64,000 nucleotides of DNA from Chrysoperla carnea (taxonomy: Eukaryota > Arthropoda > Insecta > Neuroptera > Chrysopidae), in assembly GCF_905475395.1 (NCBI RefSeq), contig NC_058339.1, forward strand, positions 6,890,001 through 6,954,000, in the 5' to 3' direction. Position 1 is the first letter of the stretch, and each line of letters starts with the position of its first letter. Shown piece by piece: positions 52,779-64,000 of this stretch. The notes under the pieces were generated by a model. That model saw nothing but the letters and a program-made list of their open reading frames with translations, was not told where the DNA came from and made no database searches. The position numbers were made by a program, and so were the translations under genes.

Positions 52779-55700
52779 TTATTTCTTTTTTATTAAAATT
52801 TCATCACACATTTCACTTAAACGTTGACACTCTTCAGTTTTTCTTTTAAGTTCACTTTCAAGTGATTCACTCAACAATTGTTGACGACGTATTCGTCCTT
52901 GTAAAGCCAAAAATTCTGTTTCATGATCATGTTTAGCTTTAAGATAAATACCATTTAACCTAATCAAACAAAGAAGTTTTAGACTAAATCATAGAAAAGG
53001 ATTAGAGGAGCTAGCAAATTACTAAAAAATTTCCAGGCACAGATATAGTTCTCTTAAACTAGTCTACGTAACTCTCTCTTAAAATTAGTCTACGTAGTCA
53101 GCGTATTCCAGTTTAATTTTTAAAAATATACAGGGTGGCCATTTTAATATACTTCTAAATATACTTACTTGGTCAAATCTTCTATTCCTTGTTTCTTAAG
53201 CGCCAAATAATTAACATTTAATTCATCACCTTTGATTACTTGATCATCAATCATTTTCAACATTTCTTTTTCACTTTGTTCATATCTAATAATTCTTTCC
53301 CGCATTGCTTGATACTTTCTACAAGTAAAGAAAATTAAATAAGTGAAAGTACACACAAATAAAAATAACAACTTGAAAAGTTGATTGTTTAACCCGCCAG
53401 CACTCGCGTTATGAGTATTTTCCTCATAAAGCTCTGGTAATCGAAACCATAAAATATAGAAAGTTGACAATTTAATAGTGTTTGTAGGCTACATAATTGA
53501 ACTTACTCGTAGACGTCGTTTAATGCATCTTCGCACTTGGTTAAATGATTTCGTGCAATGATTGTTTCCTCTTTAAGATGCTTATTCTTATCAAGTTCAC
53601 TTTGTAGTTGGAATTCCAATTTATTTAAATCTTTCCTAAAAATTAATTACCATTGCATTAACAATTTAAAAATGATGAAAAATGCGAAAGTTTCTTTGAA
53701 GTTTTTTCTCATTCCCTCCAAATTCGCTCACTTTTTATTCTGCGAATCCGTCGAATAGGATATATTCATGAAATTTAAATTTGGTTCAAATATTTTTCTT
53801 CCGTAACTTTAATGAATGGACATTTCAACTAAACCATTATTTTAGTAATTAATATCTTTTTAATTACTTAAAATTAATTATTTAAAGTACAAATTTAGTG
53901 AGGGCATTTAAAAATTTCTAAAACGGAAATTCAAATTCTTATACGGACATGACATCAAAGTACGGGCTTGTCAAATTTGTTGACATACTGTATGATATTA
54001 TTTACTTACATTTTATATGGTATTTCATTAAATTATATTATTCTACGGCTTTTTATTAGAAAACTTAATAATAACGAGTGTAAATTCTGTGTTGTAAATT
54101 CATTTTTTTAAAGTATAAATTATACATTGAACTGTCAATAATTGACAGATCACGTACTTATACGCCATCAACAGAGAGCGCCAAAAACTGCGTTTAAATA
54201 TCTCAAAATTATAATGTATTTTAAATATTTTTGTACACTTAAATACAGCATTTTTAATCAGTATTTATATTTTTTACTTTGTTATAACTGTGTAAACAAT
54301 GAATTAAAAATATTTTAAAAAAAAATACTTGAATATTCCCTATTTTAATCAGTATATAAAAATTTATTACAAAAACTAGAGCAAAAAAAAAAGTTTTTAT
54401 AAAGTACTTACTGTTTTTTGTGAGTTCTTTCTTCTGTTTCATGAATAATATTTTTGAGTTGGTCATTGGCGTGGCCATAACGATACTTAATCAGTAAAAC
54501 TATTTCTTGTGTTTGTTTCGTTAATTTTGCCAAATGTTGATATTGATTGGTCTCTGCCAATTTATTTTGCAATTGAAGATGCCGTTTTAATTCAAGTAAT
54601 TCTTTTCGTTTTTCATCTGATTCAATTTTTATCAATGAAGTTGATTGATTCGTTTTAGGTGAAGAAGAGAAGATTGGTTCTATAAGTGTGGATTTTTCTA
54701 TATTAATTTTTTCAAAATTATCTTCAACATTTGGAGAATGTTGTTCCTGAATTTGAGCTTGTTGAGTTTCAACATTACATGTAGATGGCTCCGTTATATT
54801 TTCATTTAAAATTGCTTCTATGTTCGTAGTTTGGCTATTATTTGTATTTGTAAGTTGTGAAGAATCATTGTTAGGATTAATGTTCCTAGAAATTAATTAA
54901 AATAAATTTATTTTAATGTCATAAATTCTGGAAGAAAAATAATTAAAAACTCTGGTGTTAAAGGGAATGAAGCAGACGAGCACTCTACATGAGAGAATCA
55001 TCGTCTATTTTTTTAGTTTTTCCGGGTACGGAATCCTAAGCTCAAGGTTAAAACATAGCTAAGAACACTTCCCATTTAAGTACCTTTCAAACGAAACCAA
55101 AAAAATTAAAATTAAAGTTCATCTGTTTAGGCGCTACGATGCCACAGACAGACAGGCAGACACGCACACACTCATAGCGGTTTAACTTATAACCCCCCCT
55201 TTTTTTTTTGGTTCCGAGTTTAAAATAAAATATTTTTTACAAAAAATTTCGAAGTCAGTGCTTATTTCGAAGTCAGTACTTACATTTTTGAAGTAGGACT
55301 GGGACTGTTATTTAATAAGGGATCGAATAATTTGATAGTAGACGGTCGAGGTTCACGAAATGTTCCTTCATTCGATGATTTTCCAAAAAGTGCTCCCCAT
55401 GAAAATCCTAAAATAATAAAATTAAAATATTTTTATAATAACTTCTTTACACAATCACCTCAAGAGGTGGGGTAGGTGAACTTGCGGCACCCTGTTATTA
55501 TGCATGTTACATTACCTCGTGGTGAAACGAATACTTCTTCAGAAGATGTGTTACTACAACTAGCTGTTGGTGGTGGTGGTGTATTAGTCAGTGATTGTTG
55601 AACATTAGTTTGATCGGATTCCAATTGATTACGAATTGATAATAATTCATCGATATTTGATCCATGTTGTTTTGTTTGAATGTCAACAACATTTCTTGAA

Positions 55701-58700
55701 TTATTTCCATTACTTTGTAAGTTTGTAACAATTTGTTCAATCGGTATACTTTCAATCGATAATTTATTATTTGTACTATCTTCATGTAAAATTGGCTCAA
55801 TTATCGATTTTTTATTTATTATCGATAAATCATCAATATTATTAAAATTATCTTCATTTGTTTTAATCGGTGCAAGAATATTTAAGCATGTATCAACATT
55901 TATATCCTCCGTACGAATTTTCATTTCTGTTTTTTTATTTTTTTTCACTGAATTTCCGTGTACTTCCGCTAAATTTAATTTCGTTACAGAACTTTCAAAT
56001 ACATCGAAACAGTAACTCGGTGAATCTTGTGATGGATTTACATTTGTGGTCTTTAATGATGTATGCCCTGAATAAAAGTTTTGAGGGCTGTCAATATTAT
56101 CTGCAGCTGTTCTTAGTTTATCGATTTGATTTTGGTTGGTGTTTTGTTTAAGCGATTCTAGGTCGATTAGTTTATTTGTTTCGACTTTACCTTGTACAGT
56201 GTTCGGATTACTTGCTGTTTTACATGTTTCATCGTCAACTAATGTTTTACTTAATTCCGAAGAGCATGACGAAACATTTAAGCCATCCTCGTTTACAACT
56301 CTTAAATTATCACTATGAGCTTTTTGATCATCAAGTAGATTACTAGGCTTTGTAGGAGCTTCCCAATTCATTGAAAATTTGATTATATTATCAGTCTTGT
56401 TTTCAGTAATACTTATAGGTAATTCAGTATTCCATGCAGGAGAATAGATTTTCGATTCCAAAATGCCGTCTTTTGTATTTTCGATAGATATTGAACTCTT
56501 AGAAATATCAAAATCAGAAACTTTTAAAGCAATTTTTTTCAATTCTGGTTCAATAATTATTCCTGATTTTGAAATATCATTCAAAATATTTATTTCTGAT
56601 TTTTCATTAGATTTTGTGGCAGCCATATCAGCGTTTAAAGATTTATGTTCAACTTTTGGGGTAAGAGGGGTAGATTCAGCAATTTTGTCATCTTTTTCTT
56701 TCAGCGATTTTTCCATGAGAATCTTACTTGATTGAATTAACTCATCATTATTTACATTTTTAGTAAATTCTAAATTTTCCTGGATTTCAGATTTTAGATT
56801 TATAGGAAGTTGATTTTTCATTGAATTAATATCCAAAGTTTTGTTTGGTGTTGTACTTAAATTTGTTTCGGATACATCACAAAATCTGTCGAGGACTTCG
56901 ATAGAAGCAATTTCAGTTGGTTTCATTATTTCGACATTCTTTGGAATACTTTTTTCATTGATTGATTTCATTTCAGAACTTAACTCCATAGTTTTATTAA
57001 ATACGGTAGTTAAATTTTCTTCCGCAACTTCATTTGATGTTTTAGTAAGATTTTCGTTACAAACAATTTCAACACTTTCTTTTGTGATCTTTTCATTGGT
57101 AAGCGGAGTCGGAGATGTTTCAGTACTTAATTCCATAGTTTTATTAATTGCTGTAGTTAAAATTTCTTCGATCATTTCATTTGATTTTTTAATAACACCT
57201 TCGGTAGAAACAACTTCAACGCTCTCTTTTGTGATCTTTTCATTGGTAAATGGAGTCACAGTAGTTTCAGGACTTAATTCCATGGTTTTATTTAATACTG
57301 TAGTTAGATTTTCTTTCGCAACTTCATTTGATGTATTAGTAAGACCTTCGATAGGATCAATTTCTTCACTCTCTTTTGTGATCTTTTCATTGGTACATGG
57401 AATTGCAGACGTTTCAGAACTTAAATCCATAGTTTTATTAAATATTGTTGTTAAAATTTCTTCCGCAACTTCATTTGATGTTTTAGTAAGAAATTCAGTA
57501 GAAAAAATTTCAACATTTTCTTTTGTGGTTGGTTCATTGGTAAATGGAGTCACAGAAGTTTCAGAACTTAACTCCATAGTTTTATTTAATACGGTAGTTA
57601 GATTTTCTTTCGCAACTTCATTTGATGTAGTAGTTAGATCATCGATAGGAACAATTTCTTCACTCTCTTTTGTGATCTTTTCATTGGTACATGGAGTAAC
57701 AGACGTTTCAGAACTTAATTCCATAGTTTTATTAAATACTGTATTTAAAATTTCTTCGGTCATTTCATTTGATGTTTTAGTAAGATCTTCGTTAGAAACA
57801 ATTTCAACACTTTCTTTTGTGATCTTTTCATTGGTAAACGGAGTCACAGACGTTTCAGAACTTAACTCCATAGTTTTATTAATTGCTGTAATTAAAATTT
57901 CTTCGACCATTTCATTTGATGTTTTAATTAGACCTTCGATAGGAACAATTTCTTCACTCTCTTTTGTGATCTTTTTATTGGTAAATGGAGTTACAGACGT
58001 TTCAGAACTTAACTCCATAGTTTTATTAAACACTGTAGTTAAATTTTCTTCCGAAACTTCATTTAATGTATTAGTAAGACCTTCGTTAGAAACAATTTCA
58101 AGATTCTTTTTTGTGATCTTTTCATTGGTAAATGGTGTCACAGACGTTTCAGAACTTAACTCCATAATTTTATTAAATACTGAAGTTACATTTTCTTCCG
58201 CCATTTCATTTAATGTATTAGTGAGACCCTCGTTAGAAAGAATTTCAATACTCTCTGTTGGAATCTTTTCATTTGTAAGTGGAGTTACAGACGTTTCAGA
58301 ACTTAACTCTATAGTTTTATTAATTGCTGTAGTTAAAATTTCTTCGACCATTTCATTTGATGTTTTAATAAGACCTTCGGTAGAAACAATTCCAACGTTC
58401 TCTTTTGTGATGTTTTCATTGATACATGGAGTCACAAAAGTTTCAGAACTTAGCTCCATGGTTTTATTAAAAACTGTAGTTAAATTTTCTTCCGCCATTT
58501 CATTTGATGCATTACTAAGATCTTCGTTAGAAACATTTTCCGTTGGCTTCATAATTTCAACAACACAGCCTTTCATAATTTGTTCATTGGCAACTGGAAT
58601 TACTAAGGTTTCTTCAGAATTCAACTCCAAAGTTTTATTAATTTCCATCGTTAAATTTTCTTCAGACATTTCGTTCGATTTATTATTGGAATTTTCTCTA

Positions 58701-61700
58701 GAATCAATTTCAGTTGAGTTCATCATTTCAATATCTTCTTTTGTGACAGTTTCATTTGATAATGGAGTTGTATATGTTAAAGAACTTAGCTCCATGGTTT
58801 TGTTAATCTCCATCGTCAAATTTTCTTCAGATATTTCATTCGATACATTATTGGGATTTTCGCTACAAACTATTCCAGTTGGGTTCATTATTTCGACTTC
58901 TTCTTTTGTTGTAGTTTCATTTGAAAATGGAGTAATAGACGCTGTAGAACTTAGCTCCAAGGTTTTGTTAATCTCCATCGTCAAATTTTCTTCAAACATT
59001 TCATTCGATACATTATTGGGACTTTCAGTTGGATCAATTTCAGTTGGATTAATTATTTCGATATCTTCTTTTGTCGTAGTTTCATTTGAAAATGGAGTTG
59101 TAGACGTTGCAGAACTTAGCTCCATAGTTTTGTTAATCTCCATCGTTAAATTTTCTTCAGATATTTCATTCGATATATTATTTGGATTTTCACTACAAAC
59201 TATTTCAGTTGGGTTCATCATTTCGATATCTTCTTTTATGACCGTTTCATTCGAAAATTGAGCCAGAGATGATTCAAAACTTAGCTCCGTGGTTTTGTTA
59301 ACGGCTATGGTTAAATTTTCTTCTGACATTTCATTCGATGTATTATTAAACTCTTCGATAACCATAATTTCAGTTGGTTTCATAGCTTCGACATTTTCTT
59401 TACTAATAATTTCAATACTTTTTTCATTGGTAAATGATTTTTCAGATGTTTCAGAATTTAAATTCAAAGTTTTATTATCAGTTATAGTTAAATTTTCCTC
59501 GGAAACTTCATTAGATGTATTATTGAGACTTTCGCTATAAAGAATGTCATTTGATTTCGGTATTTCAATATTTTCTTTTGAGATATTTTCATTGGAAAAT
59601 TGACTTTCAATATTCAAATCTAAAGTTATGTTAACAGCTGTGGTTAAATTTTCTTCGGATATTCCATTGTATTTACTGTCTAGACCTTCAATATAGACCG
59701 ATTCAGATGCTTTTAATTCAATATCAGATTCTTTTGGAGCTAAGGACTCTTCATAACTCAAATCCAAATTTGTTTTATCCGCTGTGATTAAATTTTCGTT
59801 TGGAGTTTCATTGAAGCTTTCATTAAACTCAATTGATTTTGCATTTCCCGTATCTTCGTTCGTTTTTTCTGCTTTATTGGAAAATGAAGGCATAGATGTT
59901 TCAGCATTCAAATTCATAATTAAATTTTCATTCGAAGTGTAATTGAGACCTTCGGTACAAACAGTTTCAATCGATTTTGTTATTTCAATATTTTCTTTCT
60001 CGAATCTCGAAGCAGTTTTGTCCACTGGTGTAGTTTCTTCGAATATTTCAGTACTTTTATTTTTTATGACCTCTCCATCAACTAAGAAGCCTGAATTATC
60101 CTTGAATGATTCATTTGATATATTAATACCGTCGCTACAATCTTGATCCGTATTTAAAATTGGACGGATTTGTTCGGTTAGTACTAAACTGTCTTTAAAT
60201 GAACAGCTCAAATTTTCCTCTACGATGGTCTTGTTTGGTACATTTTCATTACAAACATTTTCAGGTGAAACCATCATTTCAAGATTTTCCTTTTTAATTT
60301 TGTTATCGATCGGATCTACACCGTCTTTAATCGAAGTACTTAATATTTCCTGTTGGTTCGATTGAATTTCACTTTGAGGTATCGATTCATTCTCGATTTG
60401 AATCTTAACTGTAGATTTTTCTTGATTAAATTCCATTTTATTTGGGCTACTGTCTTTTTTATCAATAATTGTAGATAATTCTAGGCTAGAATTAGAAACA
60501 TTTACATCTTCTACGAATGTGTTTTCGGTTGATTTCATTTGTCCAATATTTTGAAACGTTTCATTATTAATCCCTTCATTTTCAATTATGTTATTTTCAA
60601 CAGTTTCAACACAACTTTCAAATGAATTTTCAATAGAATTAATATTTTTTGAAACATTTTTTATTGTTTCATTTTTAACATCCACAGTTTCAGCAAAATC
60701 TGTGCAACTTACAAATGTATTTTCAGTAGAATGTGGAATATCTTTCTCTGAAACATTTGGAATATTTATCTGAACTGTTTCAATAGAGGCATTAGAAACT
60801 TCTAGATCTTTCTCAAAGCCATTTTCATTTGACTGTTCCACTTTTTCATTTGGTATCGTACTTTTGATTATTGAAAATGGTGAATTTGACGAGGATTTTT
60901 GCTGTATATTATTTTGAGAATTCTCAAGAATAAAATCATTTTCGAAAGGAATTGCAATTGGATCTGCAATAATTAAAGTACTATTTTGAATTGGCATTTC
61001 GATAAAATTACCATCCGAAATATTTAATTTTTCGATTGATACGAATTCTATATTTTTATCGAAATCAATTGTTTTATTAACTTCAATATCGATTTGATCA
61101 TTTACATTTTCCCAACGATCCTCAAATTGTAAATTCTCAAATTCAATTTGTTCAATTAAATTCGTTTTCGAATCAAATGTTTCATTTATTGATTTTTCAT
61201 GAATTGATTCTCTTAACGATTGCCTTTTGTTAGTTATTTTATGAGTAATTTGCTCTAAATTTTCAGGGGACTTGTCTTTTAATACAAATTTAGAATTTAT
61301 TTCTGGATTTTGTAGCATAATATTCTCAATTTTCCTTTCATTAATTAAAAATTCTTCCATATCTTGATCGTTTATTAATTCTGATAAAATAGACGGATTC
61401 GAATTTGATTTGGTTGGATTCGGAGAAAGTTCAGTTGAACTAATAGGAGTTAAATAATTATCTAAATCATTATCGAAATTTAATTCTGGTAATTGTTCAT
61501 GAAAATTTCGAGATGTTCTTTTTGAATTTTCTTCATTTTCATTATTTAAACTGTCAAGGCTAAATGTTGAATCCACAGATTGAATACTGGCACGAATATT
61601 AGACGGATTGACAGTTTCGATATCTGAGTACTTATTAAGAAAAGTGGTAGGCACTTGATGAATTTTTTCGGGAATTTTAAAAACTTCTTCAAAACTAGGT

Positions 61701-63556
61701 AATGTATTTTTATTTAATGAATCAGTCTCTAAACTAGTACTTTCATAAAATTCTGTATCATTTTCTTTCGATATAGAACTCTTTAAACTATCAAAATTGG
61801 ATTCAGGATCAATGTGAATTGATAAATTTTCTAATGAATCTTTAAAATGATTGTTTGTGGGAATTGTTTGATTCGATGTTTGTTCTAATTCTCGAACATC
61901 TAAAGCATCATAAAAATTACTGTTTGCTGTACTATTTTCATCGATTTGTTCAAATAAACGATTTTGTGTTGTGGACTCATTATTTGATGTTCCTTCTGAA
62001 AAAGCATATTAGCCATTTTAAAAAGTGATTTTGATTTAAAAAGATATGTCGTTACCTTTTGAGTTCACTGGGGAATGAACATTAAATTTTTTAAATAATC
62101 GAATTATATGATCCATTTGGTCTGCTGCTTTTACAGATTTTGGTGAATCATAAACAGAGCAATCTGATTTGGACTCATTTAATTTGGGTGACTCTAAACA
62201 AACATAATAATAAAAATTAAAAAATCGAAATGCGAAAGTTTCGCACACACTGTATAGAAGACGATTTCATATTAGTTACATACCTGAACTGCTTTTATTG
62301 AAACTTCGCCGATGCACATATTCAATATTTTCGATTGTACATTGTTTTATGGGTGTATTTTCTGCTGTGTGGAATTCTGAACTGTTTTTTAATTCCTATT
62401 ATAAAAAAATTAATTAATTATCAAAGATTTATCATAATTAATAGGGTATTTCACCCATTTTTAAAAAGTGTCTCAATTAAATTCTATATTTCTACTAAAC
62501 CACTTAAAAAACACAAAAGTTTTATTCAATCGATTCGGTGCAATAAAAATGCATTTAAAAAAGCGCTGGATTGAATTATATTGTTCTGTGATCATGACGT
62601 CAGTTGTCTATGTAAGAAAAATTTAAAAAAAAAAGAAGTTTTTTAATTGATTTTTCATAAATATAAATTCAAACGCCAATAACGTCAACGCATCGTTTTA
62701 GCAACGACACCGCACGGATAAATGATAAAATAACATGCGGAATGATGAATGGTTTGTTTCTAAACTTGCTTTTACTATATTACAACGTAATTTTCCATAG
62801 AAACAAGCTGAACAATTTGAACTTAGCGTGATTCCGATTGGTTCACAGCTTCAACGGATATAAATGCGCCACAACCAATAACAAGTAGTTTTTTTTTATT
62901 AAAAAATATACAGGGTGTCAAATTTAACTTGATACAAAAGCATCAAATATGTATGGCGTTGCTGGATACTAACTCTGCATAAGTATTCAAAGCGAATTAC
63001 ATAAATGGCGTACGGAAATAAATCATGTAGGGCTTCTAAATTAACGTGAAATCAAACATATTTTTAACTTCCGGTACCGAAATTACTCGATCATTTTTTT
63101 CCAAAACGAATTTTATCAAGAATAATTTTTCCCAGAAAATTATTTTGCATAGAAATCAAATTATTCAATTTTTATATTTACAAAAAGTTAATTTAAGAAA
63201 AAAATTATCCTAGTTTCTCTAAAAATTAATTTTTAAATTACAAAACGAAAAAAAATGAACTTTGACCTTGGTTATGCATATTATACCTTCCTCTCTTAAT
63301 CTTCTTTAACTTGAATAAGTAAAATACTTAATTTCATGCCAAAATATACCAGAAAACTCTAGAGAGTTTTAGATCGTGAAAAAATGAATATTTAAAAAAT
63401 ATTAATCAGCATGTGCTTTTCCTTAAATAGAAACAAATGAATTACCTCTTTGTCAAAGACGATTTCGTTATTTACAATATTTCGGGCAGGTGATAAATCT
63501 TGAAAAACTTTTCTTGGTGATGTCCATACAACTTTTGTTGGTGAATTTTCACTCAT
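52779..63556 (-). CDS. TACC-family (transforming acidic coiled-coil) protein, 9 exons, giant repeat-bearing exon
   Basis: TACC proteins act at centrosomes and spindle microtubules with XMAP215/Msps and Aurora A. Minus-strand exons: 63556-63446, 62395-62284, 62193-62056, 61995-55516, 55407-55284, 54885-54412, 53635-53507, 53318-53169, 52959-52779. These total 7899 nt (2632 aa plus stop), all GT-AG with phases closing. The start MSENSPTKVVWTSPRKVFQD has SP motifs. Exon 4 (6480 nt) is acidic, Ser/Thr/Asn/Glu-rich and low-complexity, with a 49-residue repeat array (about residues 890-1800). The TACC coiled coil begins in exon 6 (ESDEKRKELLELKRHLQLQN) and runs through ALNDVYEKYQAMRERIIRYE to LSEMCDEILIKKK, matching the usual ending of the family. 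The protein is unusually large compared with Drosophila TACC (roughly 1200 aa). Introns hold a MITE (53758-54340) and an interspersed repeat (about 54985-55225). An internal start or alternative promoter is possible. The family call rests mainly on the C-terminus. Confidence 0.87.
53758..54340. mobile_element. TA-flanked MITE, copy 2 (inside a TACC intron)
   Basis: Same family as 42897-43425; left end is GGATATATTCATG (one change from the consensus), right end GAATATTCCC, with TA at 53756-53757 and 54341-54342. It is 54 bp longer than copy 1, mainly from an extra AT-rich stretch at about 54230-54290. It lies between TACC exons 6 and 7 (intron 54411-53636) and makes up most of that 776-bp intron. 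Confidence 0.85.
54985..55225 (-). repeat. Repeat family F, copy 2, in a TACC intron
   Basis: Plus-strand TTTTTCCGGGTACGGAATCC, GCGCTACGATGCCACAGACA, GACAGGCAGACACG and TTATAACCCCCCCTTTTTTT correspond in reverse to the blocks of 16655-16870. It lies between TACC exons 5 and 6. Confidence 0.65.
56950..59700 (-). repeat. 147-bp (49-aa) tandem repeat array inside the TACC large exon
   Basis: About 16 clear units, plus two or three degenerate ones at the N-terminal side, each read on the minus strand as roughly NKTMELSSETSVTPFTNEK, then ITKESVEIVSNEGL, then TKTSNEMAEENLTTVF. Spacing of the conserved CTCCATAGTTTTATT block (plus strand) is close to 147 bp across lines 56971-59290. Units vary by substitution and by small indels in multiples of three, so the frame is kept throughout. 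The C-terminal units are most alike. Several alternate between SEEIVPIEGL-type and SVEIVSNE-type middles, which suggests two-unit (about 294-bp) duplication steps. Because the period is a multiple of three, the opposite strand also lacks stops over 56841-59261; that antisense reading is an artefact. Confidence 0.93.
62396..63445 (-). other. TACC intron 1
   Basis: The longest TACC intron (1050 bp). It contains an ATTGGTTCACAGC / CCAATAACAAG pair (62837-62885), a TATACAGGGTGTC repeat end at 62909 and otherwise AT-rich sequence. No second gene seen. Confidence 0.6.
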
Positions 63557-64000
63557 CTAAACATAATTAAAAAGAAATTATAAAAATTCAATAAATAATA
63601 ATAATAAATGAGTACAATCGAAAATTGACGTAACTAACCCATTTGGCTTTAAAAATATTATTTTTATACACACAAAGACGTCATTCTATTTTTAAATATA
63701 TTTATTTTATTTTAAAAGTAAATAAGACGCATATATTACTTAAGGGTATAAAACTTAATAACTATAGTTAGCGTAGCGCACACTTTTATGCTATATAATA
63801 TTACTCTTTTATTAAGGATATTAATTTTCCCTGGGAAATTCTTTTTAATATCTACATTTTCTTTAATACTCCAATTTATATATTTTTGAAGAGGGTTCAA
63901 ATGTAAAAAATTATTATGAAATTCATTTGGCAGTTACTAGTTAGAACCTTATCTTTGAGTTCAATTCTAGGATTTCTAACGTGGGGGTGAAAAGTTTGGT

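Noticed and set aside
53165-53470. 101-codon minus-strand frame as an independent small gene
   Set aside because: Its second half is TACC exon 8 and its first half is read-through of the upstream intron; a clean acceptor lies between them.
56841-59261. 806-codon plus-strand open frame as a gene
   Set aside because: It is the exact antisense of the TACC repeat array; the frame stays open because a 147-bp unit is repeated in frame. Low-complexity product, no family, and the minus-strand exon has matching splice phases on both sides.
56950-59700. CRISPR array
   Set aside because: Repeats are 147 bp, contiguous, coding and imperfect, in a eukaryotic gene; there is no repeat-spacer structure.

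Overview
The window is AT-rich eukaryotic DNA carrying three spliced protein-coding genes, all at the right-hand end (about 43.7-63.6 kb). The left two-thirds is gene-poor and full of transposon-derived repeats. Gene content, intron structure and element types (a mariner fold-back, 5'-truncated non-LTR retrotransposons, a short 8-bp-TSD DNA element) point to an insect. I cannot fix the order: the Mad protein is strongly insect-like, but codon and base composition alone do not separate Diptera from other holometabolous insects.

Genes. (1) Mad, the BMP-pathway R-Smad, on the minus strand (45689 down to 43747): two coding exons, 458 aa, complete from ATG to the C-terminal SSVS motif. (2) An Nse4 (NSMCE4) kleisin of the SMC5/6 complex on the plus strand (49557-51721): five exons, 300 aa. 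(3) A TACC-family spindle/centrosome protein on the minus strand (63556 down to 52779): nine exons, 2632 aa, with a 6480-bp central exon containing a tandem array of 49-residue (147-bp) repeats and a C-terminal TACC coiled coil spread over the last four exons. All splice sites are GT-AG and all phases close. Mad and Nse4 are divergent (3.9 kb apart). Nse4 and TACC are convergent (1.06 kb apart). The three have unrelated jobs (BMP signalling, DNA repair, microtubules), so the layout is ordinary neighbourhood, not an operon-like system.

Mobile DNA. Two 519-bp mariner fold-back elements (601-1119 and 29655-30173) have 240-bp arms, each arm being the 5' end of a mariner, and TA target duplications. 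A 442-bp element (31707-32148) has 33-bp inverted ends starting CATGG and a perfect 8-bp target duplication; it sits inside an older repeat whose uninterrupted relative is at 2168-2330. Two 5'-truncated LINE ends have clear target duplications: 15107-15813 (tail of CCCATA repeats) and 44522-44883 (tail of TAACC repeats, inside the Mad intron). Two decayed LINE ends of another family lie at about 25780-26160 and 40556-40930. A TA-flanked MITE family has one copy just downstream of Mad and one inside a TACC intron. Several dispersed families recur, the commonest being a 0.5-kb family marked by a CTGT-rich tract (at least seven copies), along with a ~310-bp tandem repeat family and several hairpin or fold-back elements.

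From 1 to 43.7 kb I find no convincing host gene; it may be intergenic or a very long intron. No rRNA gene, CRISPR array or intact tRNA gene was seen; there is one tRNA-like B-box element at 42821-42883.
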